64,000 bases of DNA from Theropithecus gelada (GCF_003255815.1 NC_037669.1:135123558-135187557), one strand, 5' to 3'. Positions 48,245 to 60,710 are shown, counted from the stretch's first letter. Numbers and translations are program-made. The notes: generated by a model not told the origin, from the letters alone.

Positions 48245-48640
48245 GACTGAAATGCTGCCTATAATCTTCTGTGTGTGTGCGCAGAAATTGTTAAATGACA
48301 AGATTTATTCTGGAATGACCAGGTGAGCAAATATTTATTTTGATAAAATCTCTGGATATTTCCTCTCTGCCAGTCATTCTCCCAATCTCTGACAAAGTTC
48401 TGGGAATTAAGGGAAGGCACTTGTGCCATTTCAGGGGATATGATGCCATTATTCCAAAAGTCAACTTTCACTTAATTTCTTTATTTTCATTTCACCACCT
48501 CCCTTTTACCACTCTCTAGCTATAGCTAGTACCACTGAGATCAGAGATACAACATCCAGAACTCTTTCAGGTAAAGTTAATTATATGTTTTGAGCAGGTC
48601 AGGTGTGAAAGAAGATCTAGAAGCCTAAATGCACCTTTAA
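48245..48640. other. Unique DNA
   Basis: No confident repeat or exon is seen. A minus-strand 70-codon frame here has no splice-site or family support. Confidence 0.4.
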
Positions 48641-48977
48641 AAAATTAAAAATCAGTAGCATTTCTATACAGTAATAATATTCTAGTGGAGAGACAAATTA
48701 AGAACACAATCCCATTTACAACAGCCACAGAAAAAGGAAATACCTAGGAATACATCTAATCAAGGAGGTGAAAGACCTCTACAAGAAGAACTACAATACA
48801 CTGCTGAAAGAAATCAGATAAGACACAAACAAATGAAAAAATATTCCATGCTCATGGATAGAAAAAATCAATATTGTTAAAATAGTCATACTGCAAAAAG
48901 AAACTTATAGATTCAGTGCTATCCCTATCAAACTACCAATGTCATTTTTCACAGAAATAGGAAAAAAAACTATTTTA

Positions 48978-50075
48978 TTTTATTTTTCAAGATGGCAAAC
49001 TGGAAGCAGTGTTAGAATTCCTCTTCCACTTGCAAAGTCAAAACAGTGAGTAGAGATTCACACTGTGAACATTTTTCCAAGAAGCAATGCAGGACCTTAA
49101 CAGGAAAATGGAAGGAAATCACAGGCCTTTTGAAAGAGGCAGCAGGCTGCAGCCTACACTATGAGCCAGGTGAAAAACTATAAGTTCTCAGAGTGTGAGG
49201 TAGGGGAGACTGCCTCCAGGATATCCACTAATACCAGGGAACCTGTGTAGCCTTAACCCTACACAGCACTGGAACTGATACAGTGAATGGTGGGACATAT
49301 AAAAGTAAGAGCAGCACAATGAAGAGCCTTGTGCACATTCCCAGTCTAAAGTATGGACCCAGGGAAGCCATGGCTGATTCTGTATTAAAGGGGACCTTGT
49401 GAAAGTCTGCCAACTAACTCAAACAGTGGTGGCAGGTTGAAGGAAGCTACCAACTGAAATTCACAATACAATCCTCGAGTGGGGATGAACTCCCTTGGCC
49501 AGAACCCAGGCGTGAGTGGGAAGTGTGCAGTAGCCACAGGCACAGGAGCTGGGTGCCTGGACTTTGACAGCAGACAGGGAGGGCCTGGGACAGTTTTGAG
49601 TTCTCAGCATAGGTTGCCTGGAATTTAACTAGCTACTGTAAGTGAACACTGCAGGTGAGAAACCTGCCTTGCCCGGTGCATGGGAGCTGGGTGAGACATA
49701 CTGTCACCTGCTACTCCCCATTCCTTAAGCAGAGGCAGTTACACTCCCTCCTGGAATATTACCCCAGTGGCCAGAAAACCACTGGAGACTCAGAAGGAGG
49801 AGGTTGGGAGAGGGGCACAGGATAAAACACTACATATTGGGTACAATGTACACTACTCAGGTGATAGGTACACTAAAATCTCAGACTTCATTATTATATA
49901 ATTTATTTATGTAGCCCAAAGCCACTTGTATCTCAAAAGCTAGTGAAATAAAAAAATTTTTGAAAGAAATTAAAATGATTATACTCTAGGCTCATGAGAA
50001 AATACTCAGTATAAATTGGTACATTTCAGGAAAGCAATTTAACAAAATATATCAATGCATCAAAAAATGAAAAAG
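48978..50075 (+). mobile_element. Composite L1: 5' UTR-like part joined to a 3' end, plus possible 3' transduction
   Basis: Begins with TTTTTCAAGATGGCAAACTG, a start like L1 5' UTRs. It carries GC-richer DNA to about 49800, then directly the 3' terminal blocks AAACACTACATATTGGGTAC and CACTTGTATCTCAAAAGC with an A-tail at 49946-49956. Both ORFs are absent. A further 119 bases of old-L1-like DNA (TTGGTACATTTCAGGAAAGC) end in a second A-rich run at 50061-50081. The flanks AAAAACTATTTTA (left) and AAAATATCCTAAA (right) look like a diverged target-site duplication. Confidence 0.65.
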
Positions 50076-51300
50076 AAAAAATATCCTAAAATTCACATGA
50101 AATAAAAAAAGAGCCCCAATAGCCCAAGCAATTCTAGCAAAAAGAACAAAGCCAAAGGCATCACATTATCTGACTTCAAACTATACCATAAGGCTACAGT
50201 AACTAAAACAGCATAGTATTAGTATGAAAACAGACACATAGACCAATGGAACAGAATAGACAACCCAGAATAAAGCCTCACACCTACAATTATCTGATCT
50301 TTGACAAAGTCGACAAAAACAAGCAATGGGGAAAGAACTCCCTACTAATAAATAGTGCTGAGATAACTGGCTAGCCATATGCAGAAGAAAGAAACTGGAC
50401 CCCTACCTCTCACCATATACAAAAATTAACTCAAGATGGATTAAAGATTTAAATGTAAGACCTCAAGCTATAAAAATTCTAGGAAAAAAAAAAAACTAGG
50501 AAATAGCCTTCTCAACATCAGCTTTGCCAAAGAATTTACAGCTAACTCTTCAAAGCAACTGTAACAAAAACAAAAATTGACAAATGGGACCTAATTAAAC
50601 TAAAGAGCTTCTGCACAGCAAAAGAAACTACAGAGTAAACAGACAGCATAGAGAATGGGAAAAAACATTCACAAACTGTGCATCCAACAAATCTAATATC
50701 CAGAATCTATAGGGGATTTAAACAATTCAACAAGAAAAATACAAATAACCCCATCAGAAAGTGGACAAAGGATATAAACAAATATTTCTCAAAAGCATAC
50801 ACACAAGCAGCCAACAAACATATGAAAAAATGCTTAACATCTCTAATCATTAGAGGAATGGAAATCAAAACCACAATAAGATACCACCTCACACCAGTGA
50901 GAATGGCTATTATTAAAAAGTCAAAAAATAACAGATGCTGGGCTGGGCTGCAGAGAAAAGGGAATGCTTGTACACTGTTGGTGGGAATGTAAATTGGTTC
51001 AGCCACTGTGGAAAGCAGTTTGGAGATTTCTCAAAGAACTTAGAACAGAACTAGTATTCAACCCAGCAACCACATTAGTGGGTATATACCCAAAGGAAAA
51101 TAAACTGTTTTACCAAAAAGACATGTTCATCACAGAACTAATTCACAATAGCAAAGACACAGAATCAACCTAGGTGCTCATGAACGATGGACTGGATAAA
51201 GAAATGTAGTACACATACGCTATGGAATACTATGTAGCCATAAGAAAGAATGAAGTCATGTCCTTTGCAGCCAACATGGATGCAGCTGGAGTCCATTATC

Positions 51301-51692
51301 ATTTTTTCTCCCAACTTTTATTTTAGATTCAGGGCATATAGGTGCAGGTTTGTCAAAATTCTAGAAAAAAAATCCAAGAAAAAAAAACTAGGAAATAGCC
51401 TTCTCAACATCAGCTTTGCCAAAGAATTTACAGCCAACTCTTCAAAGCAACTGAAACAAAAACAAAAATTGACAAATGGGACCTAATTAAACTAAAGAGC
51501 TTCTGCACAGCAAAAGAAATTATCAACAGAGTAAACAGACAGCATAGAACATGGGTGATGCTGAGGTTTTGGGTACGAATGATCCCATTATTCAGGTGCT
51601 AACCGCAGTACCCAACAGTTAGTTTTTCAACCCAATCCCTAGTAATCCCTCCATGATTCAATTATCTCCCACAGTGTCTATTGTTATGGGAA
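51301..51692 (-). mobile_element. Inverted L1 3' end with an embedded ORF2 duplicate
   Basis: Exact 8-bp target-site duplication CCATTATC at 51293-51300 and 51693-51700. The antisense 3' UTR starts with a T-run (51302-51307) and TATTTTAGATTCAGGGCATA. It is interrupted at 51355-51549 by sense ORF2 sequence and resumes with TGGGTGATGCTGAGGTTTT to CAGTGTCTATTGTT. The 5' truncation makes it about 0.2 kb without the embedded piece. Confidence 0.75.
51355..51549 (+). repeat. Duplicate of ORF2 segment 50473-50651
   Basis: This piece repeats the host L1's own ORF2 segment about 0.9 kb upstream, in the same orientation, over some 180 bases with only a few substitutions and small gaps. Shared words include AACTAGGAAATAGCCTTCTC, AACATCAGCTTTGCCAAAG and TTGACAAATGGGACCTAAT. 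Confidence 0.85.
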
Positions 51693-52410
51693 CCATTATC
51701 CTAAGCAAATTAATACAGGAAATGAAAATCAAATACCACATGTTCTCACCTATAAGTGGGAGCTAAAGATTAAATATGCATGGGACAACAGCCACTGGGG
51801 ACTGCTAGAGAACGGAGGGAAGGAGAGCAGTATGGGCTAACAAACTATTAGGTACTATGCTCACTACCTGGGTGACAGAATTATTCATACCCCAAAGCTT
51901 AGCATCACGCAATATAACCATGTAACAAGCCTGCACATGTACCCCCTGAATCTAAAATAGTAATAACAATAAAACCTCTGCCTAATTGGGAAAAGAATAG
52001 ATTTTTAAGGAATCCTCTTTTTTCATCCCCACTTAATACCTTGGCAAGGACTTCTCTTATTAAGCTAAAAGAAAGGAGTCAACCAAACATTGTTTTTAGG
52101 ATTCACATCTTTAAAAACTTGACAAATGAATGTAGAAAATAAAGTATAGTCCAGACAGATGCTTTTTAAAATAACATACATATGTTAGTGCTAAAAATTA
52201 GCAAAAGAATTAAGTGGAACAAAGAAATTTTCATCTTTATAAAAAGTCCAATGCACCAACAAAAACAACATAGCTCCAAAATATATAAAGAAAAATCTGT
52301 TAAAAATCCAATGAAAACAAATTACTAATCATAATGGGATGTATTTATACTTTTCTTACATAAATGGAAAGGATCACAATAACATAAAAATAGGTAAAGA
52401 TATTGAAGTG

Positions 52411-52728
52411 TTTTTTTTCTGTTTTTTTTGTTTGTTTGTTTGAGACAGACTCTCACTCTGTCGCCTCGCCCAGGCTGGAGTGCAGTGGCGTGACCTCGGC
52501 TCATTGCAGCCTCCACTTCCCAGGTTCAAACAATTCTCCTGCCTCAGCCTCCCAAGTAGCTGGGACTACAGGTACATGCCACCATGCCCAGCTAATTTTT
52601 TTGTATTTTTAGTAGAGATGGAGTTTCACCATGTTAGCCAGGATGGTCTCCATCTCCTGATCTCATGATCAGCCCTCCTCAGCCTCCCAAAGTACTGGGA
52701 TTACAGGCATGAACCACCGCACCCGGTC
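52411..52728 (-). repeat. AluS/Y-type SINE, antisense
   Basis: T-rich start with (GTTT)n, then a complete antisense Alu ending CACCGCACCCGGTC. The GGATGGTCTCCATCTCCTGA block is present. Flanking TGAAG words on both sides may be part of the target-site duplication. Confidence 0.9.
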
Positions 52729-53092
52729 TGAAGATTTAAATAACCAGATTAACAAACTTGATGTATGGACATATTTAATAGTTGAGATTTTATATCTAGT
52801 AATCATTTTTCCTCAATACATCATATAATCAAAAAAATTGACCATGTAATTAGCCACAGTTGAAATCTTAAGATACTCTTAAAAAGAAAAAAAAGAAACC
52901 AACATATACCTGCATTCATTGCTCACAATAAAATTATATGAAAAATTAACAACAAAGAGCAGTAAAAAAATCTGTATACATGAAAATTTAAACATACATC
53001 TAATAATCCTTGGGCCAAAGAGAAAATAAAAATGGAAATTATAAGCTATTTAGAAATAAAGGATAATGGAAGCACTACATATAAAAGTACTT

Positions 53093-53487
53093 TATTAGTC
53101 CATTTTTCTAATTAGTCCATTTTCTAATCTAACACTGCTGATAAAGACATACTCAAGACTGGGTAATTTATAAAAGAAAGAGGTTTAAAAATTGACTCAC
53201 AGATCCACATGGCTGTGGAGGCCTCACAATCATAGTGGAAGATGAAGGCAGAGAAAAGGGATGTCTTATATGGTGGCTGGCAGAAAGAATAAGAACCATG
53301 TGAAAGGGGTTTTCCCCTTATAAAACCATCAGCTCTCATGAGACTTATTCACTACCATAAGAAGAGTATGGGGGAACCGTCCCCATGATTCATGATTCAG
53401 TTATCTCCCACTGGGTCCCTCCCACAACATGTGGGAATTATGGGAGCTACAATTCAAGATGAGAGGACACACAGTCAAACTATATCA
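53093..53487 (-). mobile_element. THE1/MST-type MaLR LTR, antisense
   Basis: Reverse LTR order: TTAGTCCATTTTCTAATC, ACTGGGTAATTTATAAAAG, ATTGACTCACAGATCCACAT, AGGCCTCACAATCATAGTGG, CCATCAGCTCTCATGAGACT and the end ACACAGTCAAACTATATCA. The TTAGTCCATTTT start is duplicated (53095 and 53113). Non-coding. Confidence 0.88.
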
Positions 53488-53599
53488 AGTATCAAGAGGA
53501 AAATGTATAGCCTTAAATTCATTTATTAAGGAACAAATAATGAATATTCTTAGTGTTATGACCCAAGAGAAGGGTACAAATGACAAAAACAATGAATGC

Positions 53600-54725
53600 T
53601 CAGAAGCAAAGTAACAATGAACATACCCAATCCCCCGATGCTGGTTTCTAAATATCATTCTCCAATTAAAGAAATCAGGGCATTTTAGAAAACTGTTGAT
53701 TCCAGTGCTAAGGCAGGAAAACTTCAAGATAAGCCTAGAACATTTTGTGATGCCAGAAAGCGAAGAAGAACTCAATAGAGGACAGAGGCAGGTTAAAAGG
53801 GCACAAGTTGACCTAAGCAAGCTACTAATGTCCAAAACAAGAACAATCACGCAATAAAATAATGATAGTATTGGATTATAACCCACAAAACTAAAGTAAA
53901 TGAGTCCACACTGATATAAATAAATAACTGAATGAAAAATGAGTAATAAAAGACAGCTCTTTCTCACAGAAAATTTCCAAGTAATAAATGTAGAAGGAAG
54001 AGGGAATAAGAAAATCACCATTAAAACTGTACAGTAATAGCCACTGCAGGCAAATTCTATTGACAGTTACTGAAAAAAACAGGTCAAAGGTTGAGAAGAA
54101 ACAGAGTATTTGGATAGTCTCAAAATATCTACTATAAGATATTTATTAATTACAAAGCGAAAAATAATAACTATACAGTGGAAGAACCTAGCAAATACCA
54201 GTTTGGCCAAGGGAGTAAGGTTAACTTCACCAGTAATAAGATACTGACATCATGATATACATCCTGACATGATGCACTGAGAAGGGCACATAATTTTTGT
54301 AGTATTCTTGCCAAAAATGAATAATCTCATTATAATAATTAGTAAACATCAGACAAACCCCAACTGAGGGATATTCTACAAAATAAATGACCAGTATTCT
54401 TCAAAAGCCTCAAGACCATGAAAGACAAAGAAAGACTGAGGAACTGTCGCAGGTCAAAGAAGTCTAAGAAGAAGATACGAACTTTAACTGCAATGTGGGA
54501 TTCCAGATAGAATTCTGGACTGGAAAAAATATATATTATTGAAAAAATGATAAAACCAAAATAAAGTCTGTAGATTAGTTACCAGTATAACAATGTTAAT
54601 TCCTTAGTTTTTATAATTGTACCCCAGTTAAGCAAAGTGCTAACATTGTGGAAAGTTGTGTATCTGAAAACTATCTGTACTATTTTTGGAACTTTGTATC
54701 AATCTAAACTTATTTTTTTAAAGGA
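53600..54725 (+). mobile_element. L1M 3' UTR, sense
   Basis: Blocks TGATGCACTGAGAAGGGCA, ACATCAGACAAACCCCAACT, GAAAGACTGAGGAACTGTCG, ACTGCAATGTGGGATTCCAG, AATAAAGTCTGTAGATTAGT and AACTATCTGTACTATTTTTG follow an old L1 3' UTR to its end. A 178-codon minus-strand frame over this region is a by-product. Confidence 0.75.
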
Positions 54726-54879
54726 ATGATTTGGGCACCTACAATGAGTAATCTATATGTGTCAAATGTATCTCTAGTACAAATTGTGGTATAAAAGAAT
54801 AGGTACATTTTAAATTTTGGAAGTTATGAAATATTAACAGAAAAAAAGGAAACAGTCTTTATGGTCAGTATATGCCAAT

Positions 54880-55290
54880 AATGGTCAGTATTAGAGGAAC
54901 AGTTAAATAACCTATGGTCCTATGGAATACTATACAAAAAATAAATATATAATAAAGTAGATTTGTATGTCCTAGCATGGAAAGAATGCCAAGATTTATC
55001 AATGGGGAAAAAAATGCAAGCTGTAACGTACAGATCAATAATTATGACATGAAACCATATATTTTCCTGATAGTTCTATATGTACACATATGTATTTAAA
55101 ACCTTAGGAAAAGAATGGAAATGATCTTCATCCATGTTAAAGCAGGGTGATCTCTACAGAGAGAATCAGGATTGAGAAGGCTGGTCATGGGAACTTTAGC
55201 TTTCTTTCCTATAGTATTTAGATTATTTAAAATGAAGATGTATCTATGTGTTACTTAAAGATCTAAAAAGATTGTTTTAAAAAGCCCAGA
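54880..55290 (+). mobile_element. HAL1/L1M 3' end, sense
   Basis: CAGTTAAATAACCTATGGTC, TATGGAATACTATACAAAAA, GCATGGAAAGAATGCCAAGA and AGGGTGATCTCTACAGAG follow the C-terminal ORF2/3' UTR order of old L1s. Confidence 0.6.
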
Positions 55291-55299
55291 CAGTCTCAT

Positions 55300-57510
55300 T
55301 ACATGTGTGTAAAAATATCTCAGGTTTATAAATGGAAAAAATGCAGAAATAGTTGATATTTAAGCTTATATAGTACACTGCTAAATTATAAGATTAAACA
55401 TATGTATTAAACATTCCTTAATAGAAGCCCATTCCAGCTATTAACATTCACTCAGAAAAGAATTCTCAGTCTGTTTTTATAAAATGTTTTTCTCTTTATA
55501 CTTTTAAAAAACATGCACACTGAAACACTTTCCAAGGTCACTTCTTTAATATATATTTATCCAAATGAATGTCACATACAAATAGCTTCTCAAGCCATCT
55601 TACTAAACTCCCTGAGATGTGTGGTCATATTAGTTCACTCTGATTTGGCTATACTAGTCTATATTTCTTCTTTCATATCAAAATGATATGGTTAAAAATG
55701 ACATTACTGGAAAAGCACAAATGTTTACTTTTACCATACACATCAACTTTATGAAATAATTCATGAAATACTACAATACAATATGTACTGTGCTAGCACA
55801 CAGTTTTCTCTAACAGTCATAATTCGGCACAGAATGTGCACACTACGTTGAGGTAAGGACATAATGTTGTCTAGTCAGAGGGTGTTCCTGAAAATAGTGG
55901 GTACTAACAGCATGTTCTAGTGGAGAGAGTCCTGTACTGGGAGTTAGATAACTTGTATTATAATCCTCTTGCCAATGCAACCACGAGAACAAGTACATTT
56001 ATTATCCTTAAGTATTTCTCAGTTTTTCTTAGTTAACATAATTAAAATGGATCACGTGAGAATCACTGAGTTGTAAAACAAATTAGAGAAATATAGTCCC
56101 TTCTTAATTATTTCCATTTGGATTAATATTACTCATAATGAAAATATTCTAAAGGGAAATACTTTAAAAACTCACTTTTAACTTCCCTCCACTCTATAAT
56201 GAAACACTTTAGAAAACACAAGAAAGTGGGCCACATCATTGAGGATGTTGCCACCTGTAATCTGCACTCTTTTTTGTCAAGCTCCTGGTTCTAAAGATTA
56301 ATTTATTTGTAGTCTTTCCCTCAAACTGACTTTGCAGCAATCAAAGATGGCAGGTGGAAGTTCTGGGTCTGAAAAAGTGAAGTGGGGGATTCTCAGGATT
56401 ACATCCTACTATGGTGGGACAGGCAAAGGTATCCAAATATCAAGGGGAAAATTAGAACTGTGACAAAGAAATCAATCAAAACTAGGTAGTACTTCAGGAG
56501 TTCTTGGAAAACAGAGTTCAGAAATTGACATACAATTGTCAATTATGAGAAGTGGCTTCTATACCTGCTCCTTTGAAATTAACCACTACCTGAATCCATT
56601 CAGAAAATTAAACTGCCTTTTAAGGAAGCAGGGAATAGGGGGATGCAACTATTACAGATAGATAAATCATTTAGTATTTAATACAACCAGAAAGAACTCT
56701 TATATTGCAGAGAACTCATAAGCACCTTGTGAAATCCTTCAGGCAAAATCTAAATCACTGTACCCATTCTCAGGAGCTATGGCAACTTCAAAAATGTCAA
56801 CAAGAGAATGCACAAGACCAGAAATGTCATTAACACACAAGAGTATGGAACAGTAGCAATATTTAAAACCAAATTATTTGAGAATACAATTACTTAATTT
56901 CCTCTTGAGTGGTATTATACTGCTTCTGTTTAGAAAAGTAACATGACACCCATTTAAGTCTTATGAATTCTAATTTAGTTACTCAAATATATCCTTCTGT
57001 TAAGATAGTCTTAATTTTATACTGAAGAGTCATTATCCTGTATAAGATCAATGTACTTTTAGTACATCAGTACACTGATAACAAATTTACTCCTTTACAA
57101 CTTGACTCCTTCTTAAGGGTGCTTGCCCTACTGAGTTAAGGATCATAAATATTTACCTTTGCTAACAGGTAAGGGATTCAATATTCCAACAACATTATCT
57201 TCTAAAGCTATTGGTTTGACTTTGATACCACACATTCATATTTATTCCCTCACCCCTCTATCTCTCTCTCCCCACCTCTCCCAAAAAGGCAGGAAACAAG
57301 TACCTGCATTAGACTGACTCAACACAGATTTTTAAATTAACCTCATTTAATTAATCTAATTTGAGCTCTATTTGATCTTTGATTCTTCATTTATTTTCCT
57401 GTTTCTTTAATATTTAGATAGTCTATTAAAATAATAGATCTTTCTTTGACTGAATATGGTACTCAAGTTTTACTGGTGCAGAAACAGAAGTTAAAAATCT
57501 TAACCCTGAC
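55300..57510. other. Unique DNA, no supported features
   Basis: AT-rich non-repetitive sequence. I looked for minus-strand exons that could precede exon A. Donor-like sites exist (for example near 57156), but none closes an exon with both a plausible acceptor and the needed phase. Confidence 0.45.
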
Positions 57511-57517
57511 TTAATTT

Positions 57518-57520
<3 letters not shown>

Positions 57521-57553
<33 letters not shown>
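57521..57553 (+). repeat. (AC)16 microsatellite
   Basis: Perfect dinucleotide run of 33 bases directly in front of an old Alu. Confidence 0.95.
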
Positions 57554-57556
<3 letters not shown>

Positions 57557-57880
57557 TGGGCACAGTGGCTCATGCCTATAATTGTAGCACTTTGGGAGGA
57601 CAGGGAGGAGGAGTGCATACACATATATATATATATGCATGCTATATGATAGATCTTGTCTCATATATATATATATATATATATGTATAGCAAATATAGC
57701 TGGGTGTAGTGTGGTGTGTCTGTAGTCCAGTTCCTCCAGAGGTTGAGACACTAGTATTGCTTGAGCCCAGGTGTTCAAGGCTGCAGTGAGCTATGATCAT
57801 GCCATTGCACTCCAGCCTGGGAATAAATATGAGTGACACAGTGTGATACTCTGTCTCTAAAAATAAAAATACAAATATTT
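57554..57880 (+). repeat. AluJ-type SINE with internal (TA)n expansions
   Basis: Diverged Alu starting GGTTGGGCACAGTGGCTCAT and containing TTGCTTGAGCCCAGGTGTTC and CACTCCAGCCTGG. Two (TA)n-rich stretches at 57622-57638 and 57663-57688 replace part of the left arm and linker. An A-rich region follows to about 57920. Confidence 0.85.
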
Positions 57881-57924
57881 TAAAAAGTAAAAAAAAAAAA
57901 CAAAAACAAACAAAAAAAACCACA

Positions 57925-59025
57925 TGATTCTGTATTACAGAGCTGATATATAATTTCACAAAAGGAGGCAAAAGGGTTTAGTGTATTTTTCTTGAGGATA
58001 AGGGGATAGAAGACAGTTTTCAGAAAAACTAAAATCTCCATCCTATTAAAGTGTTCTTAATAAAATCATGTTGTTTATATAAAACATTGTCAAATACTGC
58101 TACCATCATTTTAAAGTATCCTTAATAAAATCACATTATTTATTCTTTAGTGCAAGAATGTTTCTTACTTCCCTTTTTGCTCTCTCCCAGCTCTGGTAAC
58201 AATGCCCAGTAGGTACTGATAAATATTCTTCTATTTATTAATTCTAAAGGATAGAAAAGCATATAAAATCCTTGGATAGTCTTTGTCATGTAGTGGGTAA
58301 CCACTGTTTGGCCATCCAATATAATTACCTTTCTTTGGGGAATTAACCCTTTATTCAAGGAACTGTTTCTTTCCACTCACTCTTCTAGCTTCAAACAATA
58401 ATAAGACTGCCACAGAAGTTTCCATGTTCTATGACCCAACCCAACTGGCTAAGTGGATAAAACATCTCCCCACCACGGAGTCAATCAGAGCTCTTCTGTA
58501 GAATTCTTTCCTTGGGACTAGAGAAAACAATAGGCAATCCCTTTCAGGTAGCAGTAGATGTAAGAAGTAAAACTTAGGAACTGCAGACAACCACTTCTCC
58601 TTCTATGAGAAACTTGATTTGCAGTTTAAGAGAATAAAGCCGACCCACTAGAGAAGCAGAGATGAAATACAAAAGGAAAATCTTAAGGGTAGTAATGTCC
58701 TTTGTTAAGGTTATTCCTAAGGTCTAGCTACATAGGCCCTTCCCAGAGTTCAATTTTTCCTTGAAACCTATCATCCATTAAACACTTTTTGCCTAAGCTA
58801 GTTCAAGCTAAATTTTAGTCACTTACAACCAAGAGTCGTAACTAATAGTGTATGGCCCAGGATCTATCATATAACAACCTTAAAATTAACTTACAGGAGG
58901 TTGGTTTGAAGACTGGATGCTTCTACCGATCCTTAAGAATGGGAAGTATACAGTTAAATAAGCAAATAAAAATAAATATGGAATTAAGGGAAAATAATTA
59001 TTCTAAGTAAAAAACAAAAAAAATC
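57925..59025. other. Unique DNA, possible unrecognised ancient repeat
   Basis: No exon or confident repeat. The stretch around 58380-58560 has the feel of an old LTR or DNA-transposon remnant, but I cannot support a family. Confidence 0.35.
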
Positions 59026-59029
59026 ACTA

Positions 59030-59480
59030 AAAGTCAGAGAAATGGAAATTAAAGCAATATTTTAATCTAACAAATCAACAAAGATATATCAAAAGTGAGT
59101 ATAACCAATATTGTCAAATTACAATGGAAAGGTACTTTCTAACACCATTTGTGGGAATATTCATTTTTATAGACTATTTGAAGCATAAAAATGCTCAAAT
59201 TCTTTAACCCAGGAATTCTACTGCTGGGAATCTAGCCTAAAGAAATAGATCTAAATATAGAAAACATTTTTGTTTGCTTTGGTTTTGAAGAAAGCTAATC
59301 ACTGCAATAATCTGCAGTAGCAAAAGAATCTCAGAGTAATACAAATGGTTCAGTAAGAAAATTATTTACTCAATGTAATATTTGTCATTAAAGATAATGT
59401 TTACAGTAGGTATAAAATAACAGAAAAATGCTTACATTATGGTGCTAATTTTTTTAAATCAGGATATTAAACTGTATAAT
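59030..59480 (+). mobile_element. HAL1/L1M fragment, sense
   Basis: The blocks TTTGTGGGAATATTCATTTT, ACCCAGGAATTCTACTGCTG, GGAATCTAGCCTAAAGAAAT and TAATCTGCAGTAGCAAAAG follow the old-L1 ORF2 C-terminal order. Confidence 0.65.
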
Positions 59481-60395
59481 TAAATGTTCTTAAAACTATA
59501 TATATTATAAAAATAACTCAAGCATTTCTCTATGAAAGTTTTTATAATATAAGCTAGATAGTATTCAGTAGGTTAACAGGAAATATGATTTGTATTCTGA
59601 GGAATGCTATTAGTGAAAGGTGATTTCTACCAGGAACTAGCACCTTAAGTGAAGGAAAAAAGTTGTTCTCCAAATACAGGAACACATAGCTACTCCATTT
59701 AAAAAGTTGGCCTTGCCTCCTTTCTTTACTGTTGGTGGTTATGAAATGCATAACAATTTCTAGAAACCCAATTTTAGTAGTCTTACATAATGTCCAGGAT
59801 GCCTTCAGTGATCTTTAGATATATGTTTGTCCCTCAGCTAAATTTGTTTATTATTTTTACCCTGAATAATAAAATGTCTATAAAAGATTAAAAATTTTAT
59901 TAAAATTGTTACAGAAAACGTAACATATTTTAATTGTGAAACTCAGCTTTTAAATATTTTTCTCACTGAAATACACTTCTAAAAAGATAATTTCTGACAT
60001 TCACTGGGCAATATAATGAATCCATTTTAAAAGAAGAGACTGACTCCTCAAACCTACTATAAGTTATTTTATGAAGTGATATTAAGGGTAGTCTTCTTCA
60101 TCTATTTCTGTTTTCCAAGTATTCCATAATGTGCACAGTGAAAACAAGATTTATTTTTTTAAATAATAGGTAATAGATCAGCAAATCAATAATAAATTCA
60201 CATTTGAAACTATGAAAAGAGTGAGAGCACTTGAAACAATACAAAACTCATTTATTAATGCACCCCAAAATATCACTAGATTACATTTGTTGTTTTAAAC
60301 CCTGGTCTATACATCTGTTTTTCTTTGAAAACATTCAAGAAAATTATATGTGAGCTTCTGGAAATAAGGCAGAGAACTATAAGAAAAGAATCATT

Positions 60396-60710
60396 GGTCG
60401 GGTGTGGTGGCTCACACCTATAATCCCAGCACTTTGGGAGGCCAAGGCGTGTCGATCACAAGGTCAGGAGTTCAAGACCAGGCTGGCCAACATAGTGAAA
60501 CTCCGTCTCTACTAAAAACGCAAAAATTAGCCGGGTGTGGTAGCTGGCGCCTGTAGTCCCAGCTACTTGGGAGGCTGAGGTAGGAGAATCACTTGAACCT
60601 GGGAGGCAGAGGTTGCAGTGAGCTGAGACCACGTCACTGCACTCCAGCCTGGGCGACACAGTGAGACTCCACCTCAAAAATAAATAAATAAATAAAATAA
60701 AAAATTTTTA
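60396..60710 (+). repeat. AluS-type SINE with target-site duplication
   Basis: Complete Alu with a (AAAT)n tail. The flanks AAAAGAATCATT (60384-60395) and AAAAGGATCATT (60711-60722) form a 12-bp duplication with one mismatch. Confidence 0.92.

Larger units (their letters stand above)
48645..51985 (+). mobile_element. 5'-truncated L1P hosting two nested retrotransposed pieces
   Basis: ORF2 from the RT region (AAATCAGTAGCATTTCTATA at 48648) to a 3' UTR ending TGTACCCCCTGAATCTAAAA near 51958 and a short A-rich tail. The ORF2 is interrupted at 48978-50075 by a composite L1 and at 51301-51692 by an inverted L1 3' end. When both are skipped, the three blocks are collinear. A 104-codon stretch at 50678-50992 still reads as ORF2 C-terminal protein. 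Confidence 0.88.

Noticed and set aside
48978..50075. Composite insertion considered as a processed pseudogene
   Set aside because: The left part starts like an L1 5' UTR and the right part ends with recognisable L1 3' terminal words, so an internally deleted L1 explains it better.
53485..54021. 178-codon minus-strand open frame
   Set aside because: It lies antisense over an L1M 3' UTR and the edge of a MaLR LTR, has a hydrophobic low-complexity translation and no splice or family support.
57157..57235. Candidate minus-strand exon: ATG frame of 26 codons closed by AAAG|GTAAAT
   Set aside because: The donor is good, but no acceptor with a pyrimidine tract is present upstream and a stop directly precedes the ATG. 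Its phase does not fit exon A, so chance is likely. A first coding exon remains conceivable.
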